This document shows positions 1 through 8,462 of a stretch of DNA of 64,000 nucleotides, one piece after another. Both the position numbers and the translations under genes were made by a program. The first letter of the stretch is position 1. Every line of letters begins with the position of its first letter. The stretch spans positions 1,488,001 to 1,552,000 of the forward strand of contig NC_007908.1 of NCBI RefSeq assembly GCF_000013605.1, in the 5' to 3' direction. This stretch comes from Rhodoferax ferrireducens T118. Its GTDB lineage: Bacteria > Pseudomonadota > Gammaproteobacteria > Burkholderiales > Burkholderiaceae_C. Below the pieces are notes generated by a model. It was not told the origin of the DNA. It did not search any database and saw only the letters and a list, made by a program, of their open reading frames with translations.

Positions 1-1
1 G

Positions 2-547
2 ACCGGTATGTCGGTGTTGGCCTCAGGTGCGGTGGTCTTGATCTACAACCCGGTGGCCCTGGCTTCCGTTTATGGCGAGCGAGCGCGGCACCTCAGTCTG
101 GATGCAGCGCAGGCTGTGGACCAAGCCGCCACAGCATCACAGGCGTCGTCGCTGACCAGTGTCAATCAGGCGCCCCTGGTGTTGGTGGTTGACGATTCGA
201 TCACGGTGCGCCGTGTCACCCAGCGCCTGCTCAAACGCGAAGGCTTTCGGGTGGCTCTGGCCATCGATGGTCTGCAGGCGCTGGAGCGTTTGCAAGAGGA
301 AAAGCCGGCGGTTGTTCTCTCTGACATCGAAATGCCGCGCATGGATGGCTTCGACCTGGTGCGAAATATCCGAGGTGATGCCAAACTGCGCGATCTTCCC
401 ATCATCATGATTACCTCGCGTATTGCCGAGAAACATCGTGAACGCGCCCGTGAACTCGGTGTTGATCACTACTTGGGCAAACCGTATTCAGAAGACGAAC
501 TGATTGCTTTGGTGCGGCAGTATTGCACCGCGGCTGTTGAGGCTTAA
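2..547 (+). CDS. C-terminal part of a CheA/ChpA-type hybrid histidine kinase (partial)
   Basis: The gene is cut by the window edge; the reading frame is open from base 2 and no true start is visible. The first ~30 residues look like the end of a CheW-like domain (a VLASGAVVLIYNP strand as in CheA C-termini). A linker and a full receiver domain follow from about residue 58, with the VVDDS acidic pair, phospho-acceptor Asp in SDIEMPRMDG, Thr in ITSR and Lys in GKPYSED. CheW-like plus receiver at the C-terminus is the arrangement of ChpA/PilL and of chemotaxis CheA-REC hybrids that control type IV pili or flagella. Which of these it serves cannot be decided from the fragment. Confidence 0.85.
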   Translation, partial: TGMSVLASGAVVLIYNPVALASVYGERARHLSLDAAQAVDQAATASQASSLTSVNQAPLVLVVDDSITVRRVTQRLLKREGFRVALAIDGLQALERLQEEKPAVVLSDIEMPRMDGFDLVRNIRGDAKLRDLPIIMITSRIAEKHRERARELGVDHYLGKPYSEDELIALVRQYCTAAVEA

Positions 548-551
548 AACT

Positions 552-602
552 GCCTCTAGCCCGCATGAATGTTGAAGTATTTGCTACTATATTTATAGTA
601 AC
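552..602. repeat. Dispersed palindromic repeat, copy 1
   Basis: This holds the two hallmarks of the repeat family in this window: a GCCTCTAGCCC block and, ~20 bp later, an AT-rich palindrome (TGCTACTATATTTATAGTA). It lies between the convergent ends of the hybrid kinase and the photolyase gene. Confidence 0.6.
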
Positions 603-605
603 AAT

Positions 606-2084
606 TCAGGTGGCAGCTTGGTGCTTTTTGACGACAGCGTAGCGCTGTAAGGTCAGCGCACGTGCCGCAGCGTGCGCCACGATCGGCGCGGGGTAGTTTT
701 GGCCCAGCGTCACGCCCTCCATTTGCAGCTCAAGCGCTTGGGCGGTCCACGGCGCGTGAATGACTTTGCTCGGTAGTCGGGCCAGTTGTGGCAAGTAGCG
801 GCGGATGAATTTACCGTCGGCATCAAACTTTTCACTTTGGGTCACCGGATTGAAAATCCTGAAGTACGGCTGCGCATCGCAACCGCTGGAACTGACCCAC
901 TGCCAGCCACCGTTGTTGGCCGCCAGGTCAAAGTCATTGAGGTGCCTGGCAAAGTATTTTTCGCCCCAGCGCCAGTCAATCCCGAGGTCTTTCACCAAAA
1001 AGCTGCCCGCCACCATGCGCAGGCGATTGTGCATGTAGCCAGTCTGGTTGATCTGGGCCATGGCAGCATCCACCAGCGGATAACCGGTTCGTCCCTCGCA
1101 CCAGGCTTGGAACAGGGAATCAGCGTGCTTGCCGTGTTCCCATTTGATCGCGTCGTACTCGGGCTTGAAGGCGCCTTGTGCCACGTGCGGAAAATTAGCC
1201 AGAATCGAGAAATAAAAATCCCGCCAGATCAATTCTCCCAGCCAGACCGCCGCGCCTCGGCTACCCTGAATCTGCCGTTGCAAGGCGGTGGCAGCCAGTT
1301 GGCGAACCGACACCGTGCCAAAGCGCAGGTGCACACCAAGATAGCTCGGACCCTTGACCGCTGGCAAGTCCCTTGTTTCATGGTAACTGTCCATACGTTC
1401 AAAAAAATCTTCAAACAGCCGGGCGCCGCCCGACGCCCCGGTTGGAATCTTGAGTTGACTCAGGTTGGTTTTTTCAAAGCCGATAGCGGCCAGTGTCGGC
1501 ACCGGTTGTTGCAGGCCCTCAGGTCGGGGGACCAGCGCCTGCGCAACCGGTGTGGCGTCATGGTGGCGCAAATGCTGCGGTGTTACCGTTGCCAGCCAGG
1601 TGTTCTTGTAGGGTGTGAAAACGCCATAGGGTGTGCCGGTTTTGCTCAGAATCTCGCGATTTTCAAAAATCACATGATCCTTGCAGGTGTGCAGGACAAT
1701 ACCGACGTGCGCCAGGGCACCCCGTACCCGGGCATCGCGTGCCAGCGCTTGCGGCTCGTAGTCATGGGCCGCAAAAACCGCCTGCACCTGCAGTGTTTTG
1801 GCCAGTGTGACTATTTCCTCGCTGGCCACGGCGTGGCGCACGATCAGGCCGACACCCGCCTTGCCGCTGAGCTGGCCCAATGCCACGTCCAGTTCACACA
1901 AGGACGCCCGGATAAATTCGACCCGGCGGTCAGCGCGTGGCAGGGTGTCGAGGATGTCACGGTCAAAGACAAAAACGCAGTGAAGCTGGCGGCAGGCCGC
2001 CAGCGCCAGGCACAAGGCGGCGTTGTCGATCACCCGCAGGTCACGGCGGAACCACATCAAACCAGAATCGAATTGCTTGTTCAT
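606..2084 (-). CDS. phrB: Deoxyribodipyrimidine photolyase (class I)
   Basis: A 492-residue protein expected to use FAD and blue light to split cyclobutane pyrimidine dimers. The N-terminus reads LMWFRRDLRVIDNAAL, the antenna-binding DNA_photolyase domain. The C-terminal FAD-binding domain shows WRDFYF, the MHNRLRM segment, LVKDLGIDWRWGEKYF and the NNGGWQWVSSSGCDAQPYFR block of class I photolyases. The open frame extends ~156 codons further upstream, but that part lies antisense to yqgE and lacks family similarity, so the ATG at 2084 is chosen; it leaves 21 bp to the divergent yqgE. A photolyase is favoured over a cryptochrome-like protein because the class I core is complete. Confidence 0.93.
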   Translation of the reverse strand: MNKQFDSGLMWFRRDLRVIDNAALCLALAACRQLHCVFVFDRDILDTLPRADRRVEFIRASLCELDVALGQLSGKAGVGLIVRHAVASEEIVTLAKTLQVQAVFAAHDYEPQALARDARVRGALAHVGIVLHTCKDHVIFENREILSKTGTPYGVFTPYKNTWLATVTPQHLRHHDATPVAQALVPRPEGLQQPVPTLAAIGFEKTNLSQLKIPTGASGGARLFEDFFERMDSYHETRDLPAVKGPSYLGVHLRFGTVSVRQLAATALQRQIQGSRGAAVWLGELIWRDFYFSILANFPHVAQGAFKPEYDAIKWEHGKHADSLFQAWCEGRTGYPLVDAAMAQINQTGYMHNRLRMVAGSFLVKDLGIDWRWGEKYFARHLNDFDLAANNGGWQWVSSSGCDAQPYFRIFNPVTQSEKFDADGKFIRRYLPQLARLPSKVIHAPWTAQALELQMEGVTLGQNYPAPIVAHAAARALTLQRYAVVKKHQAAT

Positions 2085-2105
2085 GATCACCGTTAAAATC
2101 GCAGC

Positions 2106-2705
2106 ATGCCTGCAGATTTTGCCTTGACCAACCTGACGAATCATTTTCTGATCGCCATGCCCGGTCTGCAGGATGAGATCTTCTCGCGTAGCGTCGTCTA
2201 TGTGTGTGAGCATAGCCAGCGCGGTGCGCTGGGTTTGGTCATCAACAAGCCCTGTGATATCGACATGAAGCGCCTGTTTGAAAAGGTGGAACTGCCGATG
2301 TGCCGCGCCGACCTCTCCAACACGCCAGTTTTTCTGGGCGGGCCGGTGCAAACCGAGCGCGGTTTTGTGCTGCATGAGGCGACTTTCGCCGACGCCGACA
2401 AACCGGCCGAGTCGGTTTACGCTTCCACCATGGTGATCCCGGGCGGGCTGGAGATGACCACTTCCAAAGATGTGCTGGAAGCGATTTCTATCGGAGCCGG
2501 GCCGCGCAAAGTGTTGGTGTCGCTGGGCTATGCCGCCTGGGGTGAAGGGCAACTGGAGTCTGAAATTTCAGAAAACAGCTGGTTGACCGTGGCCGCCAAC
2601 AACAGTGTCATCTTTGATACACCGGTGGCCCAGCGCTACGAGCAGGCCTTGTTGCTGCTCGGTTTGGAGCTGTGGATGCTGTCGCCCGACGCCGGGCATG
2701 CCTAA
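2106..2705 (+). CDS. YqgE/AlgH family protein (UPF0301)
   Basis: A 199-residue cytosolic protein of the YqgE/AlgH family. Recognisable blocks are LTNHFLIAMPGLQDEIFSRSVVYVCEH near the N-terminus, GALGLVINKP, VFLGGPVQTERGFVLH and the late GYAAWGEGQLESEI segment. The biochemical role of the family is unknown. It very often precedes ruvX (yqgF) and pyr genes, as here: ruvX starts 11 bp downstream. The ATG at 2106 sits close to the divergent photolyase start, so the two promoters must share a very short region. Confidence 0.92.
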   Translation: MPADFALTNLTNHFLIAMPGLQDEIFSRSVVYVCEHSQRGALGLVINKPCDIDMKRLFEKVELPMCRADLSNTPVFLGGPVQTERGFVLHEATFADADKPAESVYASTMVIPGGLEMTTSKDVLEAISIGAGPRKVLVSLGYAAWGEGQLESEISENSWLTVAANNSVIFDTPVAQRYEQALLLLGLELWMLSPDAGHA

Positions 2706-2716
2706 CCCACTTGACG

Positions 2717-3187
2717 ATGCCATTGCCGTTACAGCCCATGCCGGAACCCTTGATCAAACCCCTGGCTGACGCGGCTCCCGGAGAAAACCCGGTGCACGTC
2801 GCGGCGAACCTGCAAACTTTTCTGGCCCTTGACTTCGGTCTGAAGCGTACCGGCTTTGCCGTCGGCAATCGCCTGTTGCGTACCGCCCAACCGCAGGGCA
2901 CGATTGCCGCTGAAGGCGATGCGCGCTTTGTCAAAATTGCCCTGCAACTCAAGGAATGGCAGCCCGATGCACTGGTGGTCGGCGTGCCCTTTCACCCGGA
3001 CGGCGCCGCGCACGAGAACACCTTGCGGGCGCGGCGCTTTGCGCGCCAGTTGCAGGGGCGCTTCAAACTGCCGGTGTTTGAAGTTGATGAGCGTTACACG
3101 ACGACGGAAGCGCTGGGGCGGGGGGCTCGTGACGCCGATGCGATGGCCGCCTGCATTATTCTGGAACAATTTTTAAGGAGTATTTGA
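2717..3187 (+). CDS. ruvX: Putative pre-16S rRNA nuclease / Holliday junction resolvase-like RuvX
   Basis: About 156 residues of the RNase H-like YqgF/RuvX family, implicated in 16S rRNA 5' maturation. Visible motifs are ALDFGLKRTGFAVG (first catalytic Asp), VVGVPFHPDG, the VDERYTTTEA block with its acidic pair, and DADAMAACIILEQFL at the end. Starts at 2717 and 2738 are both possible; the conserved core begins only at residue ~35, so the first ~30 residues are a variable extension. The stop codon overlaps the pyrR start (TGATGA), indicating translational coupling. Confidence 0.9.
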   Translation: MPLPLQPMPEPLIKPLADAAPGENPVHVAANLQTFLALDFGLKRTGFAVGNRLLRTAQPQGTIAAEGDARFVKIALQLKEWQPDALVVGVPFHPDGAAHENTLRARRFARQLQGRFKLPVFEVDERYTTTEALGRGARDADAMAACIILEQFLRSI

Positions 3188-3684
3188 TGAGCATATTGGC
3201 GCTGGACGCTGAAGGCCTGTACCTTGAGTTGTTGATGGGCGTGCGCGCCCTGTTTCGCCCCGGCATGCATTTGGTCGGAATCACTTCAGGCGGGGCATGG
3301 CTGGCCGAGCGTTTGCAGCGCGACCTGAGCTTGCCTGAGCCCCACGGTGTGATCTCATCGGCCCTGCACCGGGATGATTACGCCCGCCGCGGCATGACCG
3401 TTGCGGCGCAAACGCAAATTCCTTTTGATGTCAATAACGCCAGCATCATCCTGCTTGATGATGTGCTGTTCACCGGGCGCACCATTCGCGCGGTCATCAA
3501 CGAGCTGTTTGACTTCGGTCGCCCGGCGATGGTGAAGTTGGCGGTTCTGGTGGACCGCGGCGGCCGGGAGCTGCCGATTCAGGCCGACGTGTGTGCGGCC
3601 CGCATCGTGTTGCCCGCGACCCAGTCATTGGCCTTGGCGCGCAGTGACGCCGGGGTGTTCAGTTTCAACGTGAAGGCGCGCTAG
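3187..3684 (+). CDS. pyrR: Bifunctional pyr regulator / uracil phosphoribosyltransferase
   Basis: A 165-residue type I phosphoribosyltransferase. The PRPP-binding loop is clear in IILLDDVLFTGRTIRA, and the GITSGGAWLAERL and LHRDDYARRG segments fit PyrR. In Gram-positive bacteria PyrR binds pyr mRNA and regulates by attenuation; whether it does so here cannot be seen, and no leader hairpins were recognised. AAGGAG at 3175-3180 lies 6 nt before the ATG at 3187, which decides this start over a TTG three bases upstream. pyrB follows after 3 bp. Confidence 0.92.
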   Translation: MSILALDAEGLYLELLMGVRALFRPGMHLVGITSGGAWLAERLQRDLSLPEPHGVISSALHRDDYARRGMTVAAQTQIPFDVNNASIILLDDVLFTGRTIRAVINELFDFGRPAMVKLAVLVDRGGRELPIQADVCAARIVLPATQSLALARSDAGVFSFNVKAR

Positions 3685-3687
3685 ACC

Positions 3688-4650
3688 ATGCTTTACAAAC
3701 GCAACCTCCAGCTCAATAAAAATGGCGAGCTCATTCACCTGCTCTCGACCGAGGGCTTGCCCAAGAGCATCCTGACTCAGGTGCTCGACACCGCCACCAA
3801 TTTCGTCAGCATCGGTGACCGCGAGGTCAAGAAAGTGCCGCTGCTGCGCGGCAAGAGTGTGTTCAACCTGTTTTTTGAGAACTCGACGCGCACCCGCACC
3901 ACCTTCGAGATTGCTGCCAAGCGGCTCAGCGCCGACGTCATCAACCTCGATATTGCCAAGTCATCGGCCGTCAAGGGCGAGACACTGCTCGACACCATTG
4001 CCAACCTGAGCGCCATGGCCGCCGACCTGTTTGTGGTGCGCCACAGCGAATCGGGCGCGCCCTACCTGATTGCGCAACACGTGGCGCCGCATGTGCATGT
4101 GATCAATGCCGGTGACGGGCGCCATGCGCACCCGACGCAAGGCTTGCTCGACATGTACACCATCCGCCACTACAAAAAAGATTTTTCCAATCTCACGGTG
4201 GCCATCGTCGGCGACGTGTTGCACTCGCGCGTGGCGCGCTCCGACATTCACGCCCTCACCACGCTGGGCTGCCCTGAAGTGCGGGTGGTGGGGCCCAAGA
4301 CCATCGTGCCGGGCGACATGGCGCCCATGGGTGTGCGCGTTTGCCACACACTCGAAGAAGGCATCAAGGGCGCTGACGTGATCATCATGCTGCGTCTGCA
4401 AAACGAGCGCATGAGCGGCGCGCTGCTGCCCTCCAGCCAGGAGTTTTTCAAGAGCTTTGGCTTGACGCCGGAGAAACTGCAACTGGCCCGGCCCGATGCC
4501 ATCGTGATGCACCCGGGGCCGATCAACCGGGGGGTGGAGATCGACTCGGCGGTGGCCGATGGCACACACAGCGTGATCCTGCCGCAGGTCACTTTTGGTA
4601 TTGCCGTACGCATGGCCGCGATGAGCATCGTGGCAGGGAATGAGGCCTGA
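3688..4650 (+). CDS. pyrB: Aspartate carbamoyltransferase catalytic subunit
   Basis: A 320-residue enzyme that makes N-carbamoyl-L-aspartate, the committed step of pyrimidine synthesis. The carbamoyl-phosphate loop is seen as [15 protein letters not shown], followed by the [11 protein letters not shown] signature, the SDIHAL segment and [11 protein letters not shown] near the end. No pyrI-like regulatory gene follows. Instead pyrB overlaps or abuts a dihydroorotase-like gene, the pyrB-pyrC' arrangement of class A ATCases (as in Pseudomonas), in which the two polypeptides form one complex. Confidence 0.96.
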
Positions 4651-4651
4651 T

Positions 4652-5959
4652 ATGAAAACACTGACGAATATTCTGATCAAGGGCGGCCGGGTCATCGATC
4701 CGGCCAGTGGTTTTGATGAAATAGTGGATGTAGCCCTCGCCAATGGGACGGTTCTAGCTATTAAAAATATAGCTACTGATTTCCGGCCCGATCAAATCAT
4801 GGATGCCACTGGCTGCATCGTGATGCCCGGTCTGGTGGACTTGGCGGTGCGCCTGCGCGAACCCGGCCATGAGCACGAAGGCATGCTCGAATCTGAAATG
4901 GCCGCAGCGATGGCCGGTGGCGTCACCAGCCTGGTGTGTCTGCCTGACACCGACCCGGTGCTCGATGAACCGGGCCTGGTCGAGATGCTGCGCTTTCGGG
5001 CCGAAAAGCTGAACCAGGCCCGGGTTTATCCGCTCGGTGCCTTGACCCGCAATCTGGCCGGTGAATCCTTGTCCGAGATGCAGGAACTGACCGAGGCCGG
5101 TTGTGTCGCCTTCAGCCAGGCCGAAGTGCCCTTGCCCAACACGCAAGTCATGCAACGCGCGTTTCAGTACGCCAGCACCTTCGGCTACGCCGTCTGGTTG
5201 CGCCCGCAGGATTTGTTTTTGGGGCAGGGCGTGGCCGCCAGCGGCGCCCTGGCGACCCGTCTGGGTCTGAGCGGCGTGCCGGTGGCCGCCGAAACCATTG
5301 CGCTGCACACCATTTTTGAGCTGATGCGCGCCACCGGCGCCCGCGTTCATTTGTGCCGCCTCAGCAGTGCCGCGGGCGTGGACTTGGTGCGTCAGGCCAA
5401 GCTCGACGGCCTGAAGGTGAGTTGCGACATCAGCATCAATTCGCTGCATCTGACCGATGCCGACATCGGTTACTTTGACAGCCGAGCCCGTCTCAACCCG
5501 CCCTTGCGCCAGCAGCGCGACCGCGACGCGCTGCGTGCCGGTTTGCTCGATGGCACCATTGACGCGCTGGTGTCCGATCACACGCCGGTGGACGAAGACG
5601 CCAAAACGCTGCCGTTTGCCGAGAGCGAGCCGGGTGCCACGGGTGTTGAGTTGCTGCTGAGTCTGGCACTCAAATGGAGCCAGGACAGTGGTGTTGATCT
5701 GGCGCGCGCCCTGGCCGTGGTGACCCAGGGGCCGGCCGCCGTCCTGGGCGCCTCGCTGGGCAAAAGACAAGCCAGTACCGGTCGCCTGCTGGCGGGTGGT
5801 GCGGCCGACCTGTGCGTGTTTGACCCGGCAGCGGCCTGGACGGTGCAGAGTGATACCTTGCGCAGCCAGGGCAAGTACACGCCGTTCTCGGGCTACGAGT
5901 TGCCGGGCCGGGTGCGTTGCACGATCATGGCCGGGCGGATTGCGTTCGAAAGGAAATAG
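4652..5959 (+). CDS. pyrX: Dihydroorotase-like, probably non-catalytic ATCase partner (PyrC'/PyrX)
   Basis: A 435-residue amidohydrolase-fold protein aligned with class I dihydroorotase. The zinc-binding DxHxHxREP motif reads DLAVRLREPG: both histidines are replaced (Ala, Arg). The usual HICH-type block is HLCRLSS and the HCED-type segment is RPQDLF, while SDHTPVDED is kept. Loss of the zinc ligands fits the inactive PyrC' subunit that stabilises class A ATCase, so an active pyrC should exist elsewhere. ATG 4652 is preferred; an ATG at 4640 would overlap pyrB. Residues ~27-42 are encoded by a copy of the dispersed repeat (4731-4776). Confidence 0.88.
   Translation: MKTLTNILIKGGRVIDPASGFDEIVDVALANGTVLAIKNIATDFRPDQIMDATGCIVMPGLVDLAVRLREPGHEHEGMLESEMAAAMAGGVTSLVCLPDTDPVLDEPGLVEMLRFRAEKLNQARVYPLGALTRNLAGESLSEMQELTEAGCVAFSQAEVPLPNTQVMQRAFQYASTFGYAVWLRPQDLFLGQGVAASGALATRLGLSGVPVAAETIALHTIFELMRATGARVHLCRLSSAAGVDLVRQAKLDGLKVSCDISINSLHLTDADIGYFDSRARLNPPLRQQRDRDALRAGLLDGTIDALVSDHTPVDEDAKTLPFAESEPGATGVELLLSLALKWSQDSGVDLARALAVVTQGPAAVLGASLGKRQASTGRLLAGGAADLCVFDPAAAWTVQSDTLRSQGKYTPFSGYELPGRVRCTIMAGRIAFERK
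4731..4776. repeat. Dispersed palindromic repeat, copy 2 (inside pyrX)
   Basis: TAGCCCTCGCC followed 20 bp later by TAGCTATTAAAAATATAGCTA. It is read in frame within the dihydroorotase-like gene as part of VALANGTVLAIKNIATDF. Confidence 0.55.
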
Positions 5960-6085
5960 GCAATTCAGAGATGCAGCCAATGACTGGACCCAAGTGTTCA
6001 GACAATGCGCCGCAGTTGACGAACAGCAAGTCAATTCATCCCGGGTTGCTTGAAACTTGGCGCCGCGCCACTTCAAGGGACTTTC

Positions 6086-8140
6086 ATGAGCCAGAACCTC
6101 TCAAGCAAAATTCGCACGGTTGCCCTGGTCGGCCACGGTGCCGCCGGTAAAACCACCCTGGCTGAGAGCCTGTTGGCAGCCACCGGGGCCATCACCAGCC
6201 GGGGCTCGGTTGAGAAGGGCAATACCGTGTGTGATTTCGACCCGATCGAGAAGGAATTGGGCCACTCGCTGCAATCGTCCCTGGTCAGCTTCAAGACCGG
6301 CGGCGCCCAGGTTCACCTGATCGACACCCCCGGCTACCCCGACTTTGCAAGCCAGGCCATCAGCGCGCTGGCTGCCGTGGACACGGCACTGGTGGTCATC
6401 AACGCGCAAACCGGCATAGAGCTCTCGACCGAGCGTATGTTCACGCTGGCCGGTGAGCGGGGCCTGTGCCGCATGATCGTGGTTAACAAAATCGATGCCG
6501 ACAATATCGACCTGCTGACCCTGGTGACGGACATTCGCGCGCGTTTTGGCAAGCAATGCCTGTTGCTGGAGCTGCCCTTGCACAACCGGCAGGAAGTGGT
6601 GGAACTGCTCGGTCACAACGAGGGCGAGAGTGACTTTGCCTCGGTGGCCGCTGCGCACCGCGACCTGATCGACCAGCTGATTGAAGAAGACGACAGCCTG
6701 CTGGCGCGCTACCTGGAAGACGGCCTTGAGCCCAGCCCGCAAGAATTGCACGCGCCCTTTGAGCGCGCGCTGCGCGCCGGCCATCTGATTCCGATCCTGT
6801 TTGTCTCGGCCAAGACCGGCGCCGGCGTGGCGCAACTGCTGGACGCACTGGCCAAACTGGCGCCGAGCCCGGCGGAGGGCAACCCGCCGCCGTTTTACCG
6901 CGGCGAGCCGGGCCAGCAGCCGCAAGCCTTTCTGGCCCAGCCCGATGATGAACTGCCGGTGCTGGCCCATGTTTTCAAGGTCGTGGTGGACCCCTTTATC
7001 GGCAAGCTCGGCGTGTTCCGGGTCCACCAGGGCACGGTTCGCAGGGACGCCGCTCTGTTTGTGGGGGCAGCAAAACGCTCGTTCAAGGTGACCCACCTGT
7101 ACCGCCTGCAGGGCAAGGACTATCTGGAAGTGCCGGCGCTCATTCCCGGCGACATCGGGGCTGTCGCCAAGGTCGATGAGATCGAGTTTGACTGCGTGCT
7201 GCATGAGTCGCACGACCAGGACGCCATCCACCTCAAGCCCCTGCAATTTCCGCAGCCCATGCAGGGGCTGGCGGTGCAGCCCCGGCGCAAGGGGGACGAG
7301 CAGCGCCTGTTTGAAATTCTGTCCAAGCTGGCGCTGGAAGACCCCTGCTTCAAGATCGAGCGCCGTCCCGGCACCCATGAGACCGTGATTCGCGGCTTGG
7401 GTGAAATGCACCTGCGCACCAAGTTGTTGCGCATGCAGCAGCAGTACAAGCTGGAGCTTGACACCAGCGCGCCGCAAATTGCCTACCGCGAGACCATCAC
7501 GGGCCCGGCCGAGGGCCATTGCCGCCATAAAAAACAAAGCGGCGGTGCCGGCCAGTTTGGTGAGGTGATGCTGCGCGTGGAGCCGCTGGCGCGCGGTGCT
7601 GGCTTCGAGTTCGTGGACCTGGTCAAGGGCGGTGCCATTCCGGGCGTGTTCATGGCGGCGGTGGAAAAAGGCGTGCGTCAGGCGCTGGCGGAAGGCGCGG
7701 TGGCCGGCTTTGCGTTGCATGATCTGCGCGTCACGGTGCTTGACGGCAAAACGCACGCCGTGGATGGCAAGGACGTCGCCTTTATGGCCGCCGGCCGCAA
7801 AGCCACCATCGATGCCGTGCTCAAAGCCAGGCCGATCGTGCTGGAGCCGCTGGTCGATATAGAAGTACTGGCGCCCGAGAGCAGCATGGGTGACCTCACG
7901 GGTGACCTGGCAGCCAAGCGCGGCCATGTCACGGGAACGCAGCCACGTTTGAGCGGCAACGTGGCCATCAGCGGACAGATTCCCTTGGTCGAGCTCGATG
8001 ACTACCAGGGCCGCTTGAAGTCGCTCACCGGTGGCCAGGGTTCCTACAACATCACCTTTTCGCACTACGCACCGGTTCCCGGCGACACGCAGAAGCAACT
8101 CGCCGGCAAGTACAAGGCGGTCAGCCTGGACGACGAATAA
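6086..8140 (+). CDS. EF-G-like translational GTPase paralogue
   Basis: A 684-residue protein with the EF-G domain order: G domain, beta-barrel domain II, then domains III-V ending with VELDDYQGRLKSLTGGQGSY. The P-loop is GHGAAGKTTL, G3 is DTPGYPDF and G4 is NKID. The switch I RGITI signature of true EF-G is absent; the region reads FDPIEKELGHSLQSS, closer to the bacterial EF-G-like subfamily of unclear function than to fusA. AAGGGA at 6074-6079 lies 6 nt before ATG 6086, which rejects a longer start at 6050. It is not next to rpsL/rpsG/tuf, again arguing for a paralogue. Confidence 0.88.
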   Translation: MSQNLSSKIRTVALVGHGAAGKTTLAESLLAATGAITSRGSVEKGNTVCDFDPIEKELGHSLQSSLVSFKTGGAQVHLIDTPGYPDFASQAISALAAVDTALVVINAQTGIELSTERMFTLAGERGLCRMIVVNKIDADNIDLLTLVTDIRARFGKQCLLLELPLHNRQEVVELLGHNEGESDFASVAAAHRDLIDQLIEEDDSLLARYLEDGLEPSPQELHAPFERALRAGHLIPILFVSAKTGAGVAQLLDALAKLAPSPAEGNPPPFYRGEPGQQPQAFLAQPDDELPVLAHVFKVVVDPFIGKLGVFRVHQGTVRRDAALFVGAAKRSFKVTHLYRLQGKDYLEVPALIPGDIGAVAKVDEIEFDCVLHESHDQDAIHLKPLQFPQPMQGLAVQPRRKGDEQRLFEILSKLALEDPCFKIERRPGTHETVIRGLGEMHLRTKLLRMQQQYKLELDTSAPQIAYRETITGPAEGHCRHKKQSGGAGQFGEVMLRVEPLARGAGFEFVDLVKGGAIPGVFMAAVEKGVRQALAEGAVAGFALHDLRVTVLDGKTHAVDGKDVAFMAAGRKATIDAVLKARPIVLEPLVDIEVLAPESSMGDLTGDLAAKRGHVTGTQPRLSGNVAISGQIPLVELDDYQGRLKSLTGGQGSYNITFSHYAPVPGDTQKQLAGKYKAVSLDDE

Positions 8141-8194
8141 GCCGCTGGCATGGCAGGCGAGCACTGATTTTTTGGCCCACAGGAAAACACTGAC

Positions 8195-8433
8195 ATGCAA
8201 ACAGGCAAGCCCATTGAGCTGCACGGACAGGCCGTTGCCGGCGGCAAATTCCATTGAGCTGCATGTCGATGGGTCCGTATGGCTCCCTCACGCGTCTGTT
8301 TGGATGGACCTTCGGCTCGGCCCTGACTTTTGCGGTCGGTGCCAGCAGTTCAGCACCGGGTCAGGTGCCGATTGAAGACCTGAACACGGTGCTGGCAATT
8401 TTGCAGAAGTCGATGACGAGCAAATCATCCTAA
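8195..8433 (+). pseudogene. aroD: aroD remnant (type I 3-dehydroquinate dehydratase), internal deletion
   Basis: The first 20 codons (8195-8254) read MQTGKPIELHGQAVAGGKF and then hit TGA. This is the N-terminus of a type I 3-dehydroquinase. From 8263, in another frame, comes the C-terminus of the same enzyme: MSMGPYGSLTRLFGW, FGSALTFAVG, SAPGQVPIEDL, stop at 8431-8433. The central ~180 residues with the catalytic Lys and His are missing. The 13-mer CCATTGAGCTGCA occurs at 8211-8223 and again exactly at the junction (8251-8263), so the deletion was accompanied by a small templated duplication. The gene cannot make an active enzyme. The rest of 8141-8462 shows nothing else. Confidence 0.8.
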
Positions 8434-8462
8434 ATTGTGGATGCGTGAAGGCGAACAAGCGC

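Noticed and set aside
786..2096. 436-codon open frame on the plus strand antisense to the photolyase gene
   Set aside because: It mirrors the codon structure of the photolyase, has no recognisable protein features, and the opposite strand has a complete family match.
2600..3190. PyrR-binding attenuator in front of the pyr genes
   Set aside because: The genes overlap or nearly touch (yqgE-ruvX-pyrR-pyrB), leaving no leader with alternative hairpins.
4754..6076. 440-codon open frame on the minus strand opposite pyrX
   Set aside because: A GC-rich shadow frame full of His/Gln/Arg runs; pyrX on the other strand is certain.
6101..8254. 717-codon open frame on the minus strand opposite the EF-G-like gene
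   Set aside because: Long only because of GC-biased codon use; no motif, and the EF-G-like protein is unambiguous.
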